Assembly (NCBI GenBank): GCA_021464245.1
Contig: JADCRB010000043.1
Coordinates: 3,173,480-3,237,479 of the forward strand
DNA length: 64,000 nt
DNA from: Carallia brachiata
Lineage: Eukaryota > Streptophyta > Magnoliopsida > Malpighiales > Rhizophoraceae
Reading direction: 5' to 3'
This document shows, one piece after another, positions 21,811-37,322 of this stretch (position 1 is the stretch's first letter; every line of letters begins with the position of its first letter). The notes under the pieces are model-generated. The model saw only the letters and a program-made list of their open reading frames with translations, did no database searches and was not told the DNA's origin. Both the position numbers and the translations under genes were made by a program.

Positions 21811-22654
21811 CGCAATTTTTGGTCAAGTCCAGGCATTTCTTTGTAACTCCATGCGAACACGTCCCTGTATTGACTTAATACCTGAAATCTCTTGCTCTTC
21901 TTCTGCAGTAAGTAAAGCACTTACAAATGTAGGTCGAGGATCTTCCGGAGAGCCAAGATTGACCTCCTTGAGTTCATCAACAGTTGCTTGGCCACCATCT
22001 TCAAGTTCCGGGGGAGCCTCCTTCACTTCACCATCTGATGAGTCGGAATCAGCCTCCTCGCTAATTGTGACATGAAATGCAGAACCTCTGACTTCACCTT
22101 CTTTGTTTGACTGGATAAGCCTGTCTGTTTGGTGGTGGTGGTGATGGCACGTGCATCAGCTGCTCGGCTTCGGCTCTTTAGCGTGATCCGCACAGGTGAC
22201 TTCTCCTGATAGCCTAAGCCAGGTCGGGACTGTGATGTTTGAGAAGCGGCGCCATGTGTGGACGGCAGCGTACCCATTGTGCTCGGGTTTGAAAGTCATA
22301 GCCCGCCTTTGCCAAAAGCTTGTATGCATTAGGATCAAATCCTTCATGTGTTCTTCTTTCTGGAAGTGAGCCGCCTTCGACTGCCCCCGTGTGTGGTTTG
22401 ACGAAGCCTTTTAATGGTTTTGAAGACAAAACCGGCTCAATCTTTGGTATCGGCAGAGTGTAAGTCTCCTTCAGGTTGTGCAGCTCCTTTGTTTTGGGTT
22501 GGCTATGACCTTGCTCCTGTTTAAGATCAATACAATAAGAGAAGAGGGGGTTGACCTTCTGAGCGTCGTGACTTGGCACATAGCGTAGGACTGGAGTGGA
22601 GCTTGAAGATGCAACATCCTTCGGACGAGTTCAGCAGGCGGCTGTGGCAGCTTT
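21811..22654 (-). pseudogene. Protease-RT linker of retrotransposon 2, frame-broken
   Basis: Minus-strand frames here (22471-22812, 22214-22579, 22023-22277, 21823-22026) are consecutive shifted fragments of one linker. It is acidic, rich in Glu, Pro and Ser, with phrases such as EAPPELEDGGQATVDELKEV. Part is present in element 1 at 7190-7390. No separate domain is recognised. Confidence 0.7.
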
Positions 22655-23479
22655 TCATTTGTTGGAGCCTGGGGTTGGGCATTGGCAGGTTCTTCGACAG
22701 CTTTTCCCTTTTTGTGGATGCCCCCAGTCCAAGTAGCTTTTGATGGAATGATCTCCGGATTGTCTGTGTGTCGTGTAGAAGACTGCATCCGCCAAATGTG
22801 ATTCAGCATCATCGAACGGCTTTAAGTCAGCATTGACCTTTTGAACGCCACCATTGTAGTACTTGAAGCACTGATGCAGGCTTGAGAGCACAACTCCATT
22901 TCCATGAATCCACGGTCGTCCTAGCAACATCTTATATGTGGTACGTGCATCAATCACGTGAAATAGAGTGCTAGAAGTGAGATTACCGATAGTTAGCTCC
23001 AAGCGAATCATCCCAATTGCTTTCTGTCCTCCTTGATTAAAGCCATGAATCATCAAGCGGCTGTCTGATAATTCATCAATGCCGATGCCGAGCTCCTTTA
23101 TGGTGGATTTTGGGATAATATTGACTGCTGACCATCGTCGATCAGAATACGTCGGACCTTCTGTTCTCACATAGCCTGATACATACAGCGGCCGATTGTG
23201 GGGTTTGGACCCCAGCAGGAGATCCTCATCTGAAAATGAGATAGCAGAGTAACATCCGACGTGATTTTGGTCCGCCTGTTGCTCCGCTGAGTTAGAATCA
23301 TTTGATGGCTGTGATTCAGCTGAGGTCTGGAGAGTATTGCTGACTTGATTTTGCCACACTTCTGTTGATTGCAAAGCTATAAACAGCTGAGGGTTAGCGA
23401 GAAGGGTTTGGAGAGCTTCATATACCTTCTCCGTTGTCGACTTTTTGTTGTCGAGCGGCTCCTCCTTACGGTGTGTCAC
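22655..23479 (-). pseudogene. Aspartic protease region of retrotransposon 2, active-site frame disrupted
   Basis: The 274-aa frame includes the retropepsin-like fold surroundings: SAVNIIPKST after the active site, then LFHVIDARTTYKMLLGRPWIH, typical of Tat/Athila proteases. The expected Asp-Gly-Ser triad just before SAVNI is not read in this frame. In the DNA around 23120-23150 the neighbouring frame holds an Asp-Asp-Gly, so two compensating single-base changes flank the active site. The protease would process Gag-Pol. As assembled it lacks the catalytic motif. Confidence 0.78.
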
Positions 23480-25179
23480 TCTTCTGATGGTTTTGAAGTG
23501 ATGGTGGTCTGGTTTGCGAGGTTGCCTTCCTGGTCCAGAATGATTTTATTCTGGCTCTTGAGCTTCATGATTAGCTCCTTCAGGACGAAACACTTCTCGG
23601 TTGGATGACTTACTATCCGGTGATATTTGCAGAATCTCGGATCGCTGACTCGATCCTTTTCATTCGGCCGCTTGCACTCTGGGAGTTCGATCAGCTTCGC
23701 CTCCAAGAGTTGTTCAAGAATGTCGGGGACGTCTGAGTCGGGGAATGGATACTGCTTCTGCTCCAGCTCTCGCAATGTCACCTTCCGCCTTTCCTGTTGT
23801 TTTGGCTGAGTTATTTGGGTCGGAGGATTTACCTTAGCTTTGGCTCCCACTTTTACTGGTGCGGCTTCAACAGTCATCACTTCCTTTCCTTTTCCGGAGC
23901 TGTTGGGTTTCTTAATCTCCCTTCTGCCCCCTTGCTGGTCCAACTGGATGGGAACCGTGCCTCCGGAAGTCTGGATGCTTATCTCCATATCATGTGCGCG
24001 GGTCGCCAGTTCTTCGAAAGTTCGGGGTTTGACACCCTGCAGGATATAACAGCTCCCAATGCATTCCCTGGATGCACATCTCCACGGCAGAAGTCTCCGT
24101 CAGACGATCTTTGCAGTCCAAGCTGAGGGCACGCCATCTGTTGATGTATTCGACAACGGGCTCTCCTTTCCTTTGTTTGGTGCTGGTAAGCTCCATCATA
24201 CTTACCGTCCTTCGAGTGCTGAAAAATCTGTTGAGGAACTCTCGTTGTAGCTGTTCCCAACTGTCGATCGATTCTGGTTCAAGATTTATGAACCAGGTGA
24301 AAGCGGTCTCCCTGAGTGAACGAACAAACTGCTTCACCAAGAGATCTCCGTAAGTCCCTACGTTGTTGCAGGTTTCAACGAAGTGGGCGATGTGCTGTTT
24401 GGGATCGTCTCGTCCGTCGAATTGTTGAAATTTGGGCGGCTGGTAGCCCAAGGGCATGTTGAGACTTTCGATCCGTCTGGTGTACGGTTTGACGTACATC
24501 TGTGATCCTTGGAAGGATGTAGCTTGTTGCAGTCGGATCGTATTGGCTATCATTTCCTGCAATTGTTGAACAGATAGCGAAGCTACAGAATTTGAGGGTG
24601 GCAGCTGTGTAGAACTACCTGGTCGCTTTTCTGCAGGGAAGACGTCGGCTGGTGTGGCTTCTGGAGTGAAACCGGGTGGATATGGTTGCTCCTCGCGGAT
24701 TTCGGGATCAACTTGGATCGGGGCTTTTCCTTTGAGAGCTGCGATCTGTTGATCTTTTTCCTCCACGACTCTGATCAGCTGCAAAATTTTGTTCTCCAAT
24801 TCTGAAATCTTTCCTCTGTGCTGGTTGTGTTGGTCATCATGACGGCAACAGATGAGGCTCCGGGAAAGACTGGGGGAGAAAACTCTTCTGATTCTTCTGT
24901 GGATCAGATGATTGGTTGTTGAGCAGGCTTCGTCGTGTTGCCCCCGACTTCGATCGGGGTGGGTGATCGACTCCTCCATGCGGCAAGAGAGTCAGGGGAG
25001 AGATCCTGTTGTGCGAGCTGTGGACTCTCCATTTCGACATTTTGTCGGGTTTGGACGGCAAGAAATTGTGTCCGTCCCCGGGTTTCTGGACCTGCGTACC
25101 CAGGTAGGGTAGTTGATGCAGGCAATGGAGCCGTTGCCTTCTTTTTTGTGGCAGCAGTTGTACTCCTTTTCGGTGCCAT
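23476..25179 (-). pseudogene. gag of retrotransposon 2 in three shifted frames
   Basis: Gag starts MAPKRSTTAATKKKATAPLP at 25179 and stops at 24904. The body is in another frame (24979-23990): a coiled-coil-like segment (ISELENKILQLIRVVEEKD) and then the plant retrotransposon gag domain (HIAHFVETCNNVGTYGDLLV, AFTWFINLEPESIDSWEQLQ, EFLNRFF, EYINRWRAL). A third frame (23988-23476) is basic and ends in a zinc-knuckle-like CKYHRIVSHPTEKC. Gag forms the particle and binds RNA. Two frame changes and one stop make this copy non-functional unless they are sequencing errors. Confidence 0.85.
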
Positions 25180-25342
25180 TTGATGTGCTGAACACCTGTA
25201 AAATTTTTTTTTTTTTTACTTTTTTTTTTTTACTTTTTACTTTTTTTTACTTTTTTACTTTTACTTTTTTTTTTTACTTTTTTTTCTCTCGGCTCCCCTT
25301 TTACTTTTTTTTTTTTAGGAACAAGAGATGGGAGGTGAAGTT

Positions 25343-25360
25343 GTCCCACCGAGCGTGCCA
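25343..25360 (-). other. Primer binding site of retrotransposon 2
   Basis: The minus strand carries the same 18-base TGGCACGCTCGGTGGGAC as at 5055-5072, six bases inside the 5' LTR end at 25367. Identity of the site in both elements supports shared priming. The tRNA is not identified. Confidence 0.75.
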
Positions 25361-25366
25361 AAAATT

Positions 25367-25968
25367 TGTAAAGCGTAAATTTCGACTAAAAATTAAACTC
25401 GAAAATACAAAAATAAATTACAAATAAAAATTGAAAGTAAAAGAAAATTTACGTGGGGTCGATCTCCGTAGATCCTCCGATTAGTGTTCCTTTTTTGACT
25501 CCGTCAAGGGCTGCACGAGCTTGATCTGACAGAAATAATTTCCACCGCTTTTTCTTGAACTGGATAGACTGAAACTGTGTCTGATTTGGATGTTTTGACT
25601 ACGTTTAGGAACCGTAGAGACTCGATCTGAGCTGATCTGACTTAATTTCACCGAGGGTCGAATGGACTTGTTCTCGGATGAGTTGCCTGGATTTTGCTGA
25701 GGGCCGTATGAGACTTAATCCCAGCCGGATTTGTAATATTTCGATTTTTTTTTTTTACTATCTCTCTCTTTTTTTCTTTTTTTTTTCTTTTTTCTTTTCT
25801 TTTTTTTTTTCCTGCGCTTCGCTGCTGCTTCTTTTTCTTCTTTTTTTTTTTTTTTTTCCTGCGCGCTGCTTCTCTGTTCGCTTTTTTTTGCTGGCTTTAT
25901 TTCAATTGGGGGGAGGCCAATTTATAGGCCTCCCCCTGCCTGCCACCAACCATTTGGTTGGTGGCACA
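25367..25968 (-). repeat. 5' LTR of retrotransposon 2 (about 600 bp, U3 start missing)
   Basis: It matches 16013-16620 closely, from the GCTTTACA end through U5, R and the GGTTGGTGGC hairpin. It then departs: the left copy continues for about 66 bp (an A-run and TGTAAAC), whereas here the sequence becomes CACAGTGTTG and a TTA microsatellite. Either the outer U3 was lost or the assembly collapsed in this low-complexity region. Confidence 0.8.
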
Positions 25969-25971
25969 GTG

Positions 25972-25973
<2 letters not shown>

Positions 25974-26006
<33 letters not shown>
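25974..26006. repeat. (TTA)n microsatellite at the edge of retrotransposon 2
   Basis: About eleven TTA units directly abut the truncated 5' LTR of element 2. It marks the boundary with flanking DNA. Confidence 0.9.
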
Positions 26007-28019
26007 TTGTTAACGAACGTAGCTGCAATAATTTGCTGTTTCTGTATTGCACTGTAGAGATCCCTCATGCAATCATGACCATTCCATTGTTAAATTACCT
26101 GACTTGTCTAAGTCCTCATCTTGTGATCCATGTTGTCTGCTAACATCTTAATTTAACTTTTTTTTATAAGAAGAATATACCAGCCGATTATCAGTGATTC
26201 TATATAATTTTTTTCACGTTTAAAATACAGACAATACTAAATTTAAATACCATGCAATGCCAGTAAAAAAAATAATCTGATGCTGTGATATCATACAAAG
26301 ATTCTAACTTTATTCAGATATGTGGTTGTATATTAACTTATCACTCAACTTTCTAAGAGAGTATATAGGTCATAATGGCCATTTATCCACATAAATATTT
26401 TTTTTTATATGACATTGTTCTAGCTTTTCCAAATGCGTTTACGCCCACTTGGACCTGTTAAATTAAGAAACAGCTGATCTCCCAACGATACTGGCTCCTT
26501 TTTTTTTTTTTTTTTTTTAATTTATTTGGCGACATAAAAGCAAACGCAACTACTTCTGCGCCAAAAAAAGCCCACAAAATTAAGAGGCACGTACCCTACA
26601 ATATAATACAAAGTACGTTTTACACGCATCATATATGTTATGTTTTATTCCTTCACAAATATTCATTGATAGTTTCTGCTTAGCGGCTTTAACCAAATTT
26701 AAACCTATATGTCAATTGACAAAGCCCAATTTGCGGTTTGGACAGTGGGGGCAACCTACCTTAGGAATAGTTTACCTAAAATCTCTGTTTGACCAAAAGC
26801 TTGGCTTTAGTTCTAAATATGAACAAAAAGAAACTTCAGTGGGATTTGGGAAAAAAAGGTTTGAACAGATTACTGTGGACTTTCAACGACGTTAGGTTGG
26901 CCAAAGTCCATCAGAGAATTCAACAATATTCAGTCAGGCAAGATTTGAATGCGCCGCTAAAAGTCACAAATTGAAGTCCAAAAAATGATGAAAATAAGTG
27001 CTTATTTCCATATTTCCTGGAATCCCCACCAAATTATCATAAACAACAAAAACTGTTTTAAGTGTTACACATCATAACTCATAATTTTTATGTCTTAAAA
27101 ATTTTTCTTCGTCGAGTTGAATTGGAGAAAGAAGGTTGTTATAAATGAGGTAGGAATCCTAAGATCGATTTCCAAATTTTATGCTTGTCTGCCATAATAT
27201 AATATCTAGAGATTCCTTGTCTCAAAGGCTTGAACAACTATGAAGGAATGAAATGAAATGAAAAGTTATGAGTTGAAAAAAATATATGACACAAGGCATG
27301 CACTGATAATAAGAGGCCAATAAAAAAAAATGATAGTTCGATGATAATTCAGTACGTATTTTTTTATATTAATTCTGATTTAAATCCCTTTCTCGTTGTT
27401 TACCTCTACGAATGTTAGAAGATTTGTATCGAGATGTACTATTGAATTATAAATTCGTTAATATCGAATCTAAATATAAAGAAAACTCATGTGACCCAAA
27501 AATATTTGGGTTGGGTCCTCCCGGTCATCGACCTACAAAACAAGGTTCTTGTTATTCATTTCTTGTTTGGTTGAAGAAAAAGGGAAAAATAAAAAGAGAG
27601 AAGGGGATAAAAAAGAGCAAAAAAGGAAAAGGCAACCAAAGGCTTTCAAAGCCCAACAAAAGTAGGTCAAAGGTGGAATACACAAGACAATGGCAGCTCA
27701 GTTTTCCCAACTCAGACTGGCCTATTTTCTCAGTACCGCAGACACAATGCACAAAACATTACACACATTACACACACACACATTGACAAAGGCTTGCACA
27801 AACAGCCAGACCACAATCCATACTGGGTTTTTTATTTTTTTCTTTTTTTTCCCCTTTAATCAGTAAAAGACAGGCTGGAAGTATCCAAACCTCAACCCCA
27901 CTTCCATTACTGTTTCAGAGAAGACAATCAATTCCCAAGCCCCCAGCCCCCCCAACACCCTCTTCTCTCTAACAAGTAACATACAAAGCCATTCTTCAAT
28001 TCACATAAAAACACAACCC
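26007..28019. other. AT-rich intergenic region upstream of the kinase gene
   Basis: No supported gene. Open frames at 26635-26974 and 27412-27786 have no recognisable family and no splice context. The last 300 bp contain CA and A-rich repeats (27755-27785) and probably form the distal promoter of the kinase gene at 28884. Confidence 0.5.
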
Positions 28020-28883
28020 CATTAATCAAGAACCCCCATTAACACAGCTACACAACAGAATAAAGAGAGGGGAAGGGAGAGAGAGAAAAAAAAAAAAAAA
28101 AAAAGAAAGCTTGCAAAAAAGCAAGGAAAAGAGAGCCTTGTTGTTCTCTTTCCTTCTTTTTTTTTTTTTTTTTCCCCTTTTCTTGCTGCCTCTGCTAAGC
28201 ATCTTTTCTTCACTTTCCCTGTTCTTTCCTCTCTCTGTCTCTCGGTCTATTCTTGTTTTTCTGTATTGGAATCAAGATTTTCTTCTGTGGTTTTTCTTGC
28301 TTTTGTTTCTCCCAATTCTCTTCTTAAGCTTCACCTGCAATCTGCTTCTTCTTTATTTGTTATTCCCTTCTCCTTCCAACATTTGTTTCTTTCATTGGTA
28401 AAGTCCACTTCCTTTCCTTCTCCTTCCTTTCAATTTCATATTAAATTTCCCATCTTTTCACTTGGGAACTTATAGGGTGCTGGTCATTATGGGGTTCTGT
28501 TGATGAAAGTGTAAAATTCAGTTTTCTTTTCACTTTCTACTACTGAAAATTAGGGAATTCAGTCTTGATTTGGTTACTCAGATTTAGTTTCTTTCATTAG
28601 TCCTTTCAAATGGTGTAGAAATCTTTCAAAATTTTTTTCTTTTTCTTTCTTGATCACGTCCCAAATGTATTCTTGATCTCTCTTTATTGCAAATTTCTTG
28701 TGAAGATTTCTTCTCCGGGTTCGAATCCTTGATCTTGCTCTTTTCATTTTTTTTTTTTTTTTTAATTTTCACTTGATTCCCATCAATGGTCTAATCTTTT
28801 TCTACAAATTCATTGATCAAGCCACAAACTTTTTGATCAAACTTGGTGAATTCTTGAATCCTGCCTTCTGGGTTTTTGTTTCC
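28020..28883 (+). promoter_or_regulatory. Putative promoter and 5' leader of the CDPK-related kinase gene
   Basis: The DNA becomes strongly pyrimidine-rich (CTTTTCTTTT-type runs at 28140-28480), as is common in plant 5' UTRs. It continues without a gene to the start codon at 28884. In the kinase frame an upstream ATG at 28773 exists, but the MGLC start matches the family. No clear TATA box position could be fixed. Confidence 0.4.
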
Positions 28884-33898
<5,015 letters not shown>

Positions 33899-34330
33899 AG
33901 TGAATTCCAACTACACAGGCCGGATTTTTCCGTTTTCCTCACTCTGGAACTGAAACGTTCAAAGAACAAAACAGCATGCCAAATTTGGCAGGGAACACAG
34001 TGTGCCCCTCTTGATCACATTGATGGTGCTGGAATTTGAAACTTTAGCCCATGAAAACTGCCCTGGTGAAGAACCTATTCATGGCATCGTCTTGTGCCAA
34101 GTATCTATCTTTTTTTTTTTTTTTCCCCTCCTCTTACTCTCTTTACAAGTATAATGTTTTGCGTTTTTTTTTTTTTTCTTCCCTATTGTTGTTGCGCTGG
34201 GATTTAGAGGATTGTACAGGTGAGGGTAGATGGGAAGGGGAATTTAGCGTTAGCAGACAGCCTGAAGTTGGAAGTCAGTTTTTGGTGGTTTTGGGTCAAT
34301 CCCTTGTGTATTAGTTGCACTAAGTTCTCA

Positions 34331-34336
34331 AATAAA
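34331..34336 (+). terminator. Candidate polyadenylation signal of the kinase gene
   Basis: AATAAA lies 433 bp after the kinase stop codon, in T-rich DNA. It is the first canonical hexamer after the stop codon, and the distance suits a plant 3' UTR. Confidence 0.4.
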
Positions 34337-34369
34337 ATCTTCTATGTGTTGAATGAATCGACTTTTATT

Positions 34370-36374
34370 AGAAATGGGTTCTACTGTATACCCCGCATGT
34401 GGCTAAATCTCACATTTATGCCTTGCTTTTAGTTATTTCATGTTCAATTTCATATTTAACAAGGAACAGATAATGAAGATTTGCCTATTTGGGTATGCAT
34501 CGACCAAAAATCTAAAGCAAAAAAAAAAAGGCATGTTATTGAACTGAACCATAACTAAGTAATCATCAGCCACAAGCCATGATTAAACGCAATTTTGAAA
34601 GTTGAAGAGACCAACCTATTTTCTGTGTGGACAAAAAGTGCTTTTCATATTGCTTAATCATGTTTACTCTATTATGGGGATCATTTATCATTTTAACAAT
34701 GCAAGTTCAGAGGAAACTTACGTTTAAAACTCTGTTCCGTGGATTATGTTGCAGCAAAAGTGAAACTTGTTCTGCCGGGTAAAGATTTTTTTTATTTTGT
34801 TACAATTGTTCTGGTGGTGGGCTGCAAGCTCTTGTGCTATGGACACTTTGTACGATATGGACTTCATATCTGAAACTCAAAACTGTAAATTCGGACAATT
34901 TAAAAGTTGGAATCAAGTGCTATCTACAAGAATGACATTGGGAGATGAGAAGTTGGTCGTGTTGAAGGAGTTAGTCTGGTTGATCTCAAAGATAATAGCC
35001 ACTACCTATTGCTCATAAATCAAAACGCAATCCCTTTTTTTTTTTGGGTGTTTAATATTGTAGACATCATGTTGCTGTTGGATAGGCATCATTTGAGATT
35101 GGGGTGGAGGTGGATACCCCTAGAAGAAAGATTCACATGCTATTCTCCAAGGGTTTAAAGAATTAAAATTTTTTTAATGCATCATAAATCACTTCGGACA
35201 GATATCCAAACTCGAAATATAATATGGTTGTCATCCTGGACATTAAAACCTTGTCAATGTACTGTATTGACTCTCCGGTTCATACGTTTTATGGTCTGCT
35301 GAATTTCGCCCCACATGGACTGAAAGTCCTGTTTCTTGCAGCTCAGGTTGAAAATTTTGAAATTCTTAATTTGGCTTAGGCACTAATCATGAAAACCACT
35401 CAGGTTCATGGAATGCAAGGAGCGAAACAAAACAACCGCATTGCTATCATGTTGCCATATTCATTTCTTCCTTCAGCGGCAGAACAGAAATCAAGAAAAG
35501 CAGCAGAAGAGGTTTGTAGAATGTGATTTTTTGAAGTAATTTCTTGAACTGATTATCTAGTTGCAATGCATTTTCCGAAGCTCACTAACCCAGGAAATGG
35601 TTATTTCCCACAGTTGATAATTTCAAAACTTGGTCCTTATGACGTTCCAATCTTATTTGTTCAGTCTAAGGGAGTTTATTTCTTTTTTTTTTTTTTTCCT
35701 TTCCCCCTCCGAAGCATATGGTTGGAATCTTGACAGTTGAACACATCTTTGCTTTCTATGCCTGGTGGGTGCATAATGCATAGATCTTGGTAGTGCAGGA
35801 ATTTGGCAACACAATGGCCATAATCTATGACCATTGCCATCTCCAGCAAGACCCTTGAACTCTCATGAATTGTTTCACCCACAAATGCTCACATATAATT
35901 TGAGGTTGTAGATTTCAGAAATGGCATAAAGCATGGACTAATTTATCAACTCCTGCAACTATCTCATGCATTTTGAGCAGTAAAAACAAACTTTTGTTCC
36001 TCATCTATTGATGAAGAACGAATTAGACTCAAAGGACAAGCAATGTGCAGATACAAACTGGCATATTCATCTAGTTACAGCAGGATCCTTGAACCGTTGA
36101 TTGAGAACAATTATTCATCATTCGTAATCAGACAGTCCTATCCTGATGGGTATCCGTAAAATGGTGAATCAAAACAGATGGATAAGTCCTGGTGGTGGAG
36201 CCAAAAAAAAAAAACTCCCAAATTTCTGACAGTCTCGTTGTTAAAAATTGGCAAAAATGTTAATAGCGAAGAGCAAGTTTCAGGAAAAAATATATCGTGG
36301 GAGTGGCATTATTTGGAGGTAAAGGAAAGAGGAGCACTTCGCCGGGTAGATGTGAAAAACAGTTCGCTTCTTTT
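34370..36374. other. Intergenic region after the kinase gene
   Basis: No gene is supported. Frames at 34767-35018, 35676-35882 and 36178-36414 lack recognisable similarity. The region is ordinary AT-rich DNA with a few homopolymers. Confidence 0.5.
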
Positions 36375-36416
36375 GTCCCACATCGGCAGTAAAAAGATAT
36401 TTCACATACGATAAAA
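36375..36416 (+). promoter_or_regulatory. Plant snRNA-type Pol III promoter (USE plus TATA), locus 1
   Basis: GTCCCACATCG at 36375-36385 is a perfect plant upstream sequence element (RTCCCACATCG). An A/T box ATAAAA starts at 36411, with 25 nt between the two. In plants a spacing of about 24-25 nt marks Pol III genes (U6, U3, 7SL types), whereas about 34 nt marks Pol II snRNAs. The same motif and spacing recur at 40491. Confidence 0.7.
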
Positions 36417-36436
36417 ACTTGAGTTTGATCGTCGTC

Positions 36437-36711
36437 GAGCAACTTTAGCTGAGCCAGGTAACGCTGGCTTGTCATCCATGTGGAAGCAATAATGTGATGG
36501 GAAAAACCGTGGCCTTGTAGGGATCCCCCTGTCCCTTCTAATAACAAGATAAGCCGACATTCCCTTCGTCTTGTCGCGAGAAGAATAGCTTCTCGTGTTA
36601 AGACGAGTGTGGCTGGCTTGTCAGAGCAGCGCGGATGTCAGGATTTAGCTTGTTATTAGCCTGGACAGGCTAGCAAGGCGTAGCTTCACCATCATGTTTC
36701 GGTGGCTTTTT
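36437..36711 (+). ncRNA. Candidate structured Pol III RNA (about 275 nt), family unknown
   Basis: The body follows the USE/TATA promoter and ends at TTTTT (36707-36711). Three strong hairpins are visible: AGCCAG with CTGGCT (36452-36457, 36464-36469); CGTCTT with AAGACG (36567-36572, 36600-36605) enclosing CGAGAAG with CTTCTCG (36577-36583, 36589-36595); and TAGCCTG with CAGGCTA (36657-36663, 36666-36672). The 3' part (CTGGCTTGTCAGAGCAGC at 36613) is shared with the locus at 40555. It lacks a telomere-repeat template and does not look like U6, U3, U5 or 7SL as I know them. RNase MRP or another snRNA-type RNA cannot be excluded. The start is estimated from TATA spacing. Confidence 0.5.
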
Positions 36712-36949
36712 CCTACAATAAGTGTTTTTTTTTTTTTTTTTTTTTACCTTCGTTTTTCACCTTATAAAACAATGATTGAAAGTCATTTAGGTCATTTTTA
36801 AATTTCACTTACTGTGGATTAATCAAGCTTTACCAAAATTAAACACATTTCGGACCCCCGTCAAGTGAAAAAGTCTCGAGTAATTTTGGCGGCGGAAGTG
36901 TAACGGATTGGTGCCACTTGGGGCCCGCATCTATCGAAGCCGTCTACAC

Positions 36950-37240
36950 AAGTAATTTTGGCACACAGCGGACCATTTTTTTACCTCCAAAATCTGACCC
37001 AAATTATTTAGAAATGTGGCGTAGGTTACAAAACATAGACAGGACCACAGTTAAATGAACTGTAGATAATATTGGCCCAGAGACTTATTTGTAGCCTAAT
37101 TTCGTTTGGGTACTTGCTTCGGTTACAACCTTGACAACAAGATTTCCCTTTTGCCAAGAAATTCAACACATCGAGATCCACCGGTCAATACCCCATAATG
37201 ACTCGGCCATAAGCCCTAGTTCTTTAGGGACAAGCAATAT
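36950..37240. repeat. Diverged partial copy of the phosphatase 3' flank and intron
   Basis: 36955-37030 resembles 42975-43050 (GGCACAC..CGGAC/CAGAC, AAATTATTTAGAAATGT). 37070-37235 resembles 44010-44240 (TTGTAGCC..TTTCGTTTGGGT, GATCAATACCCC, CCTAGTTCTTTA). The intervening phosphatase exon (43754-43908) is absent here. With the two USE loci this suggests an old tandem duplication, then deletion of the coding part. Confidence 0.5.
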
Positions 37241-37322
37241 GAATATTTTTTTGACAAAAAAAATGTACTCACGGATATATTGATCAAAGTAGTTGTGAGT
37301 TGAGGTCATCGTTTGTACTGTT

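Larger units (their letters stand above)
16013..25968 (-). mobile_element. Ty3/gypsy (Tat-like) LTR retrotransposon 2, carrying an intact WOX gene
   Basis: On the minus strand it reads 5' LTR (right end), primer binding site, gag, protease, RT, RNase H, a second RNase H-like domain, integrase, WOX gene, small ORF, polypurine tract and 3' LTR (left end). It is the more complete relative of the element at 4102-13470 but has a different U3. The left terminus TGTAAAGC at 16013 is clear. The right LTR appears short by about 65-70 bp and runs into a TTA microsatellite, and I see no matching target duplication (GTAGT on the left, GTGTT on the right). Gag and pol are frame-broken. The WOX gene is not. 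Confidence 0.9.

Noticed and set aside
26635..26974. Two overlapping plus-strand frames upstream of the kinase gene
   Set aside because: No similarity recognised, no splice context, and composition like the surrounding AT-rich DNA.
28700..28730. GGTTCGAATCC B-box-like motif suggesting a tRNA
   Set aside because: No A box at a suitable distance and no cloverleaf. It lies in the pyrimidine-rich leader of the kinase gene.
36437..36711. Telomerase RNA as the identity of the Pol III locus
   Set aside because: Plant telomerase RNA uses the same promoter type and is of similar size, but a template complementary to TTTAGGG repeats is required and none is present here.
36437..36711. SRP (7SL) RNA as the identity of the Pol III locus
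   Set aside because: I could not find the conserved apical GNAR loop and helix 8 signature of SRP RNA. A covariance-model search would settle it.
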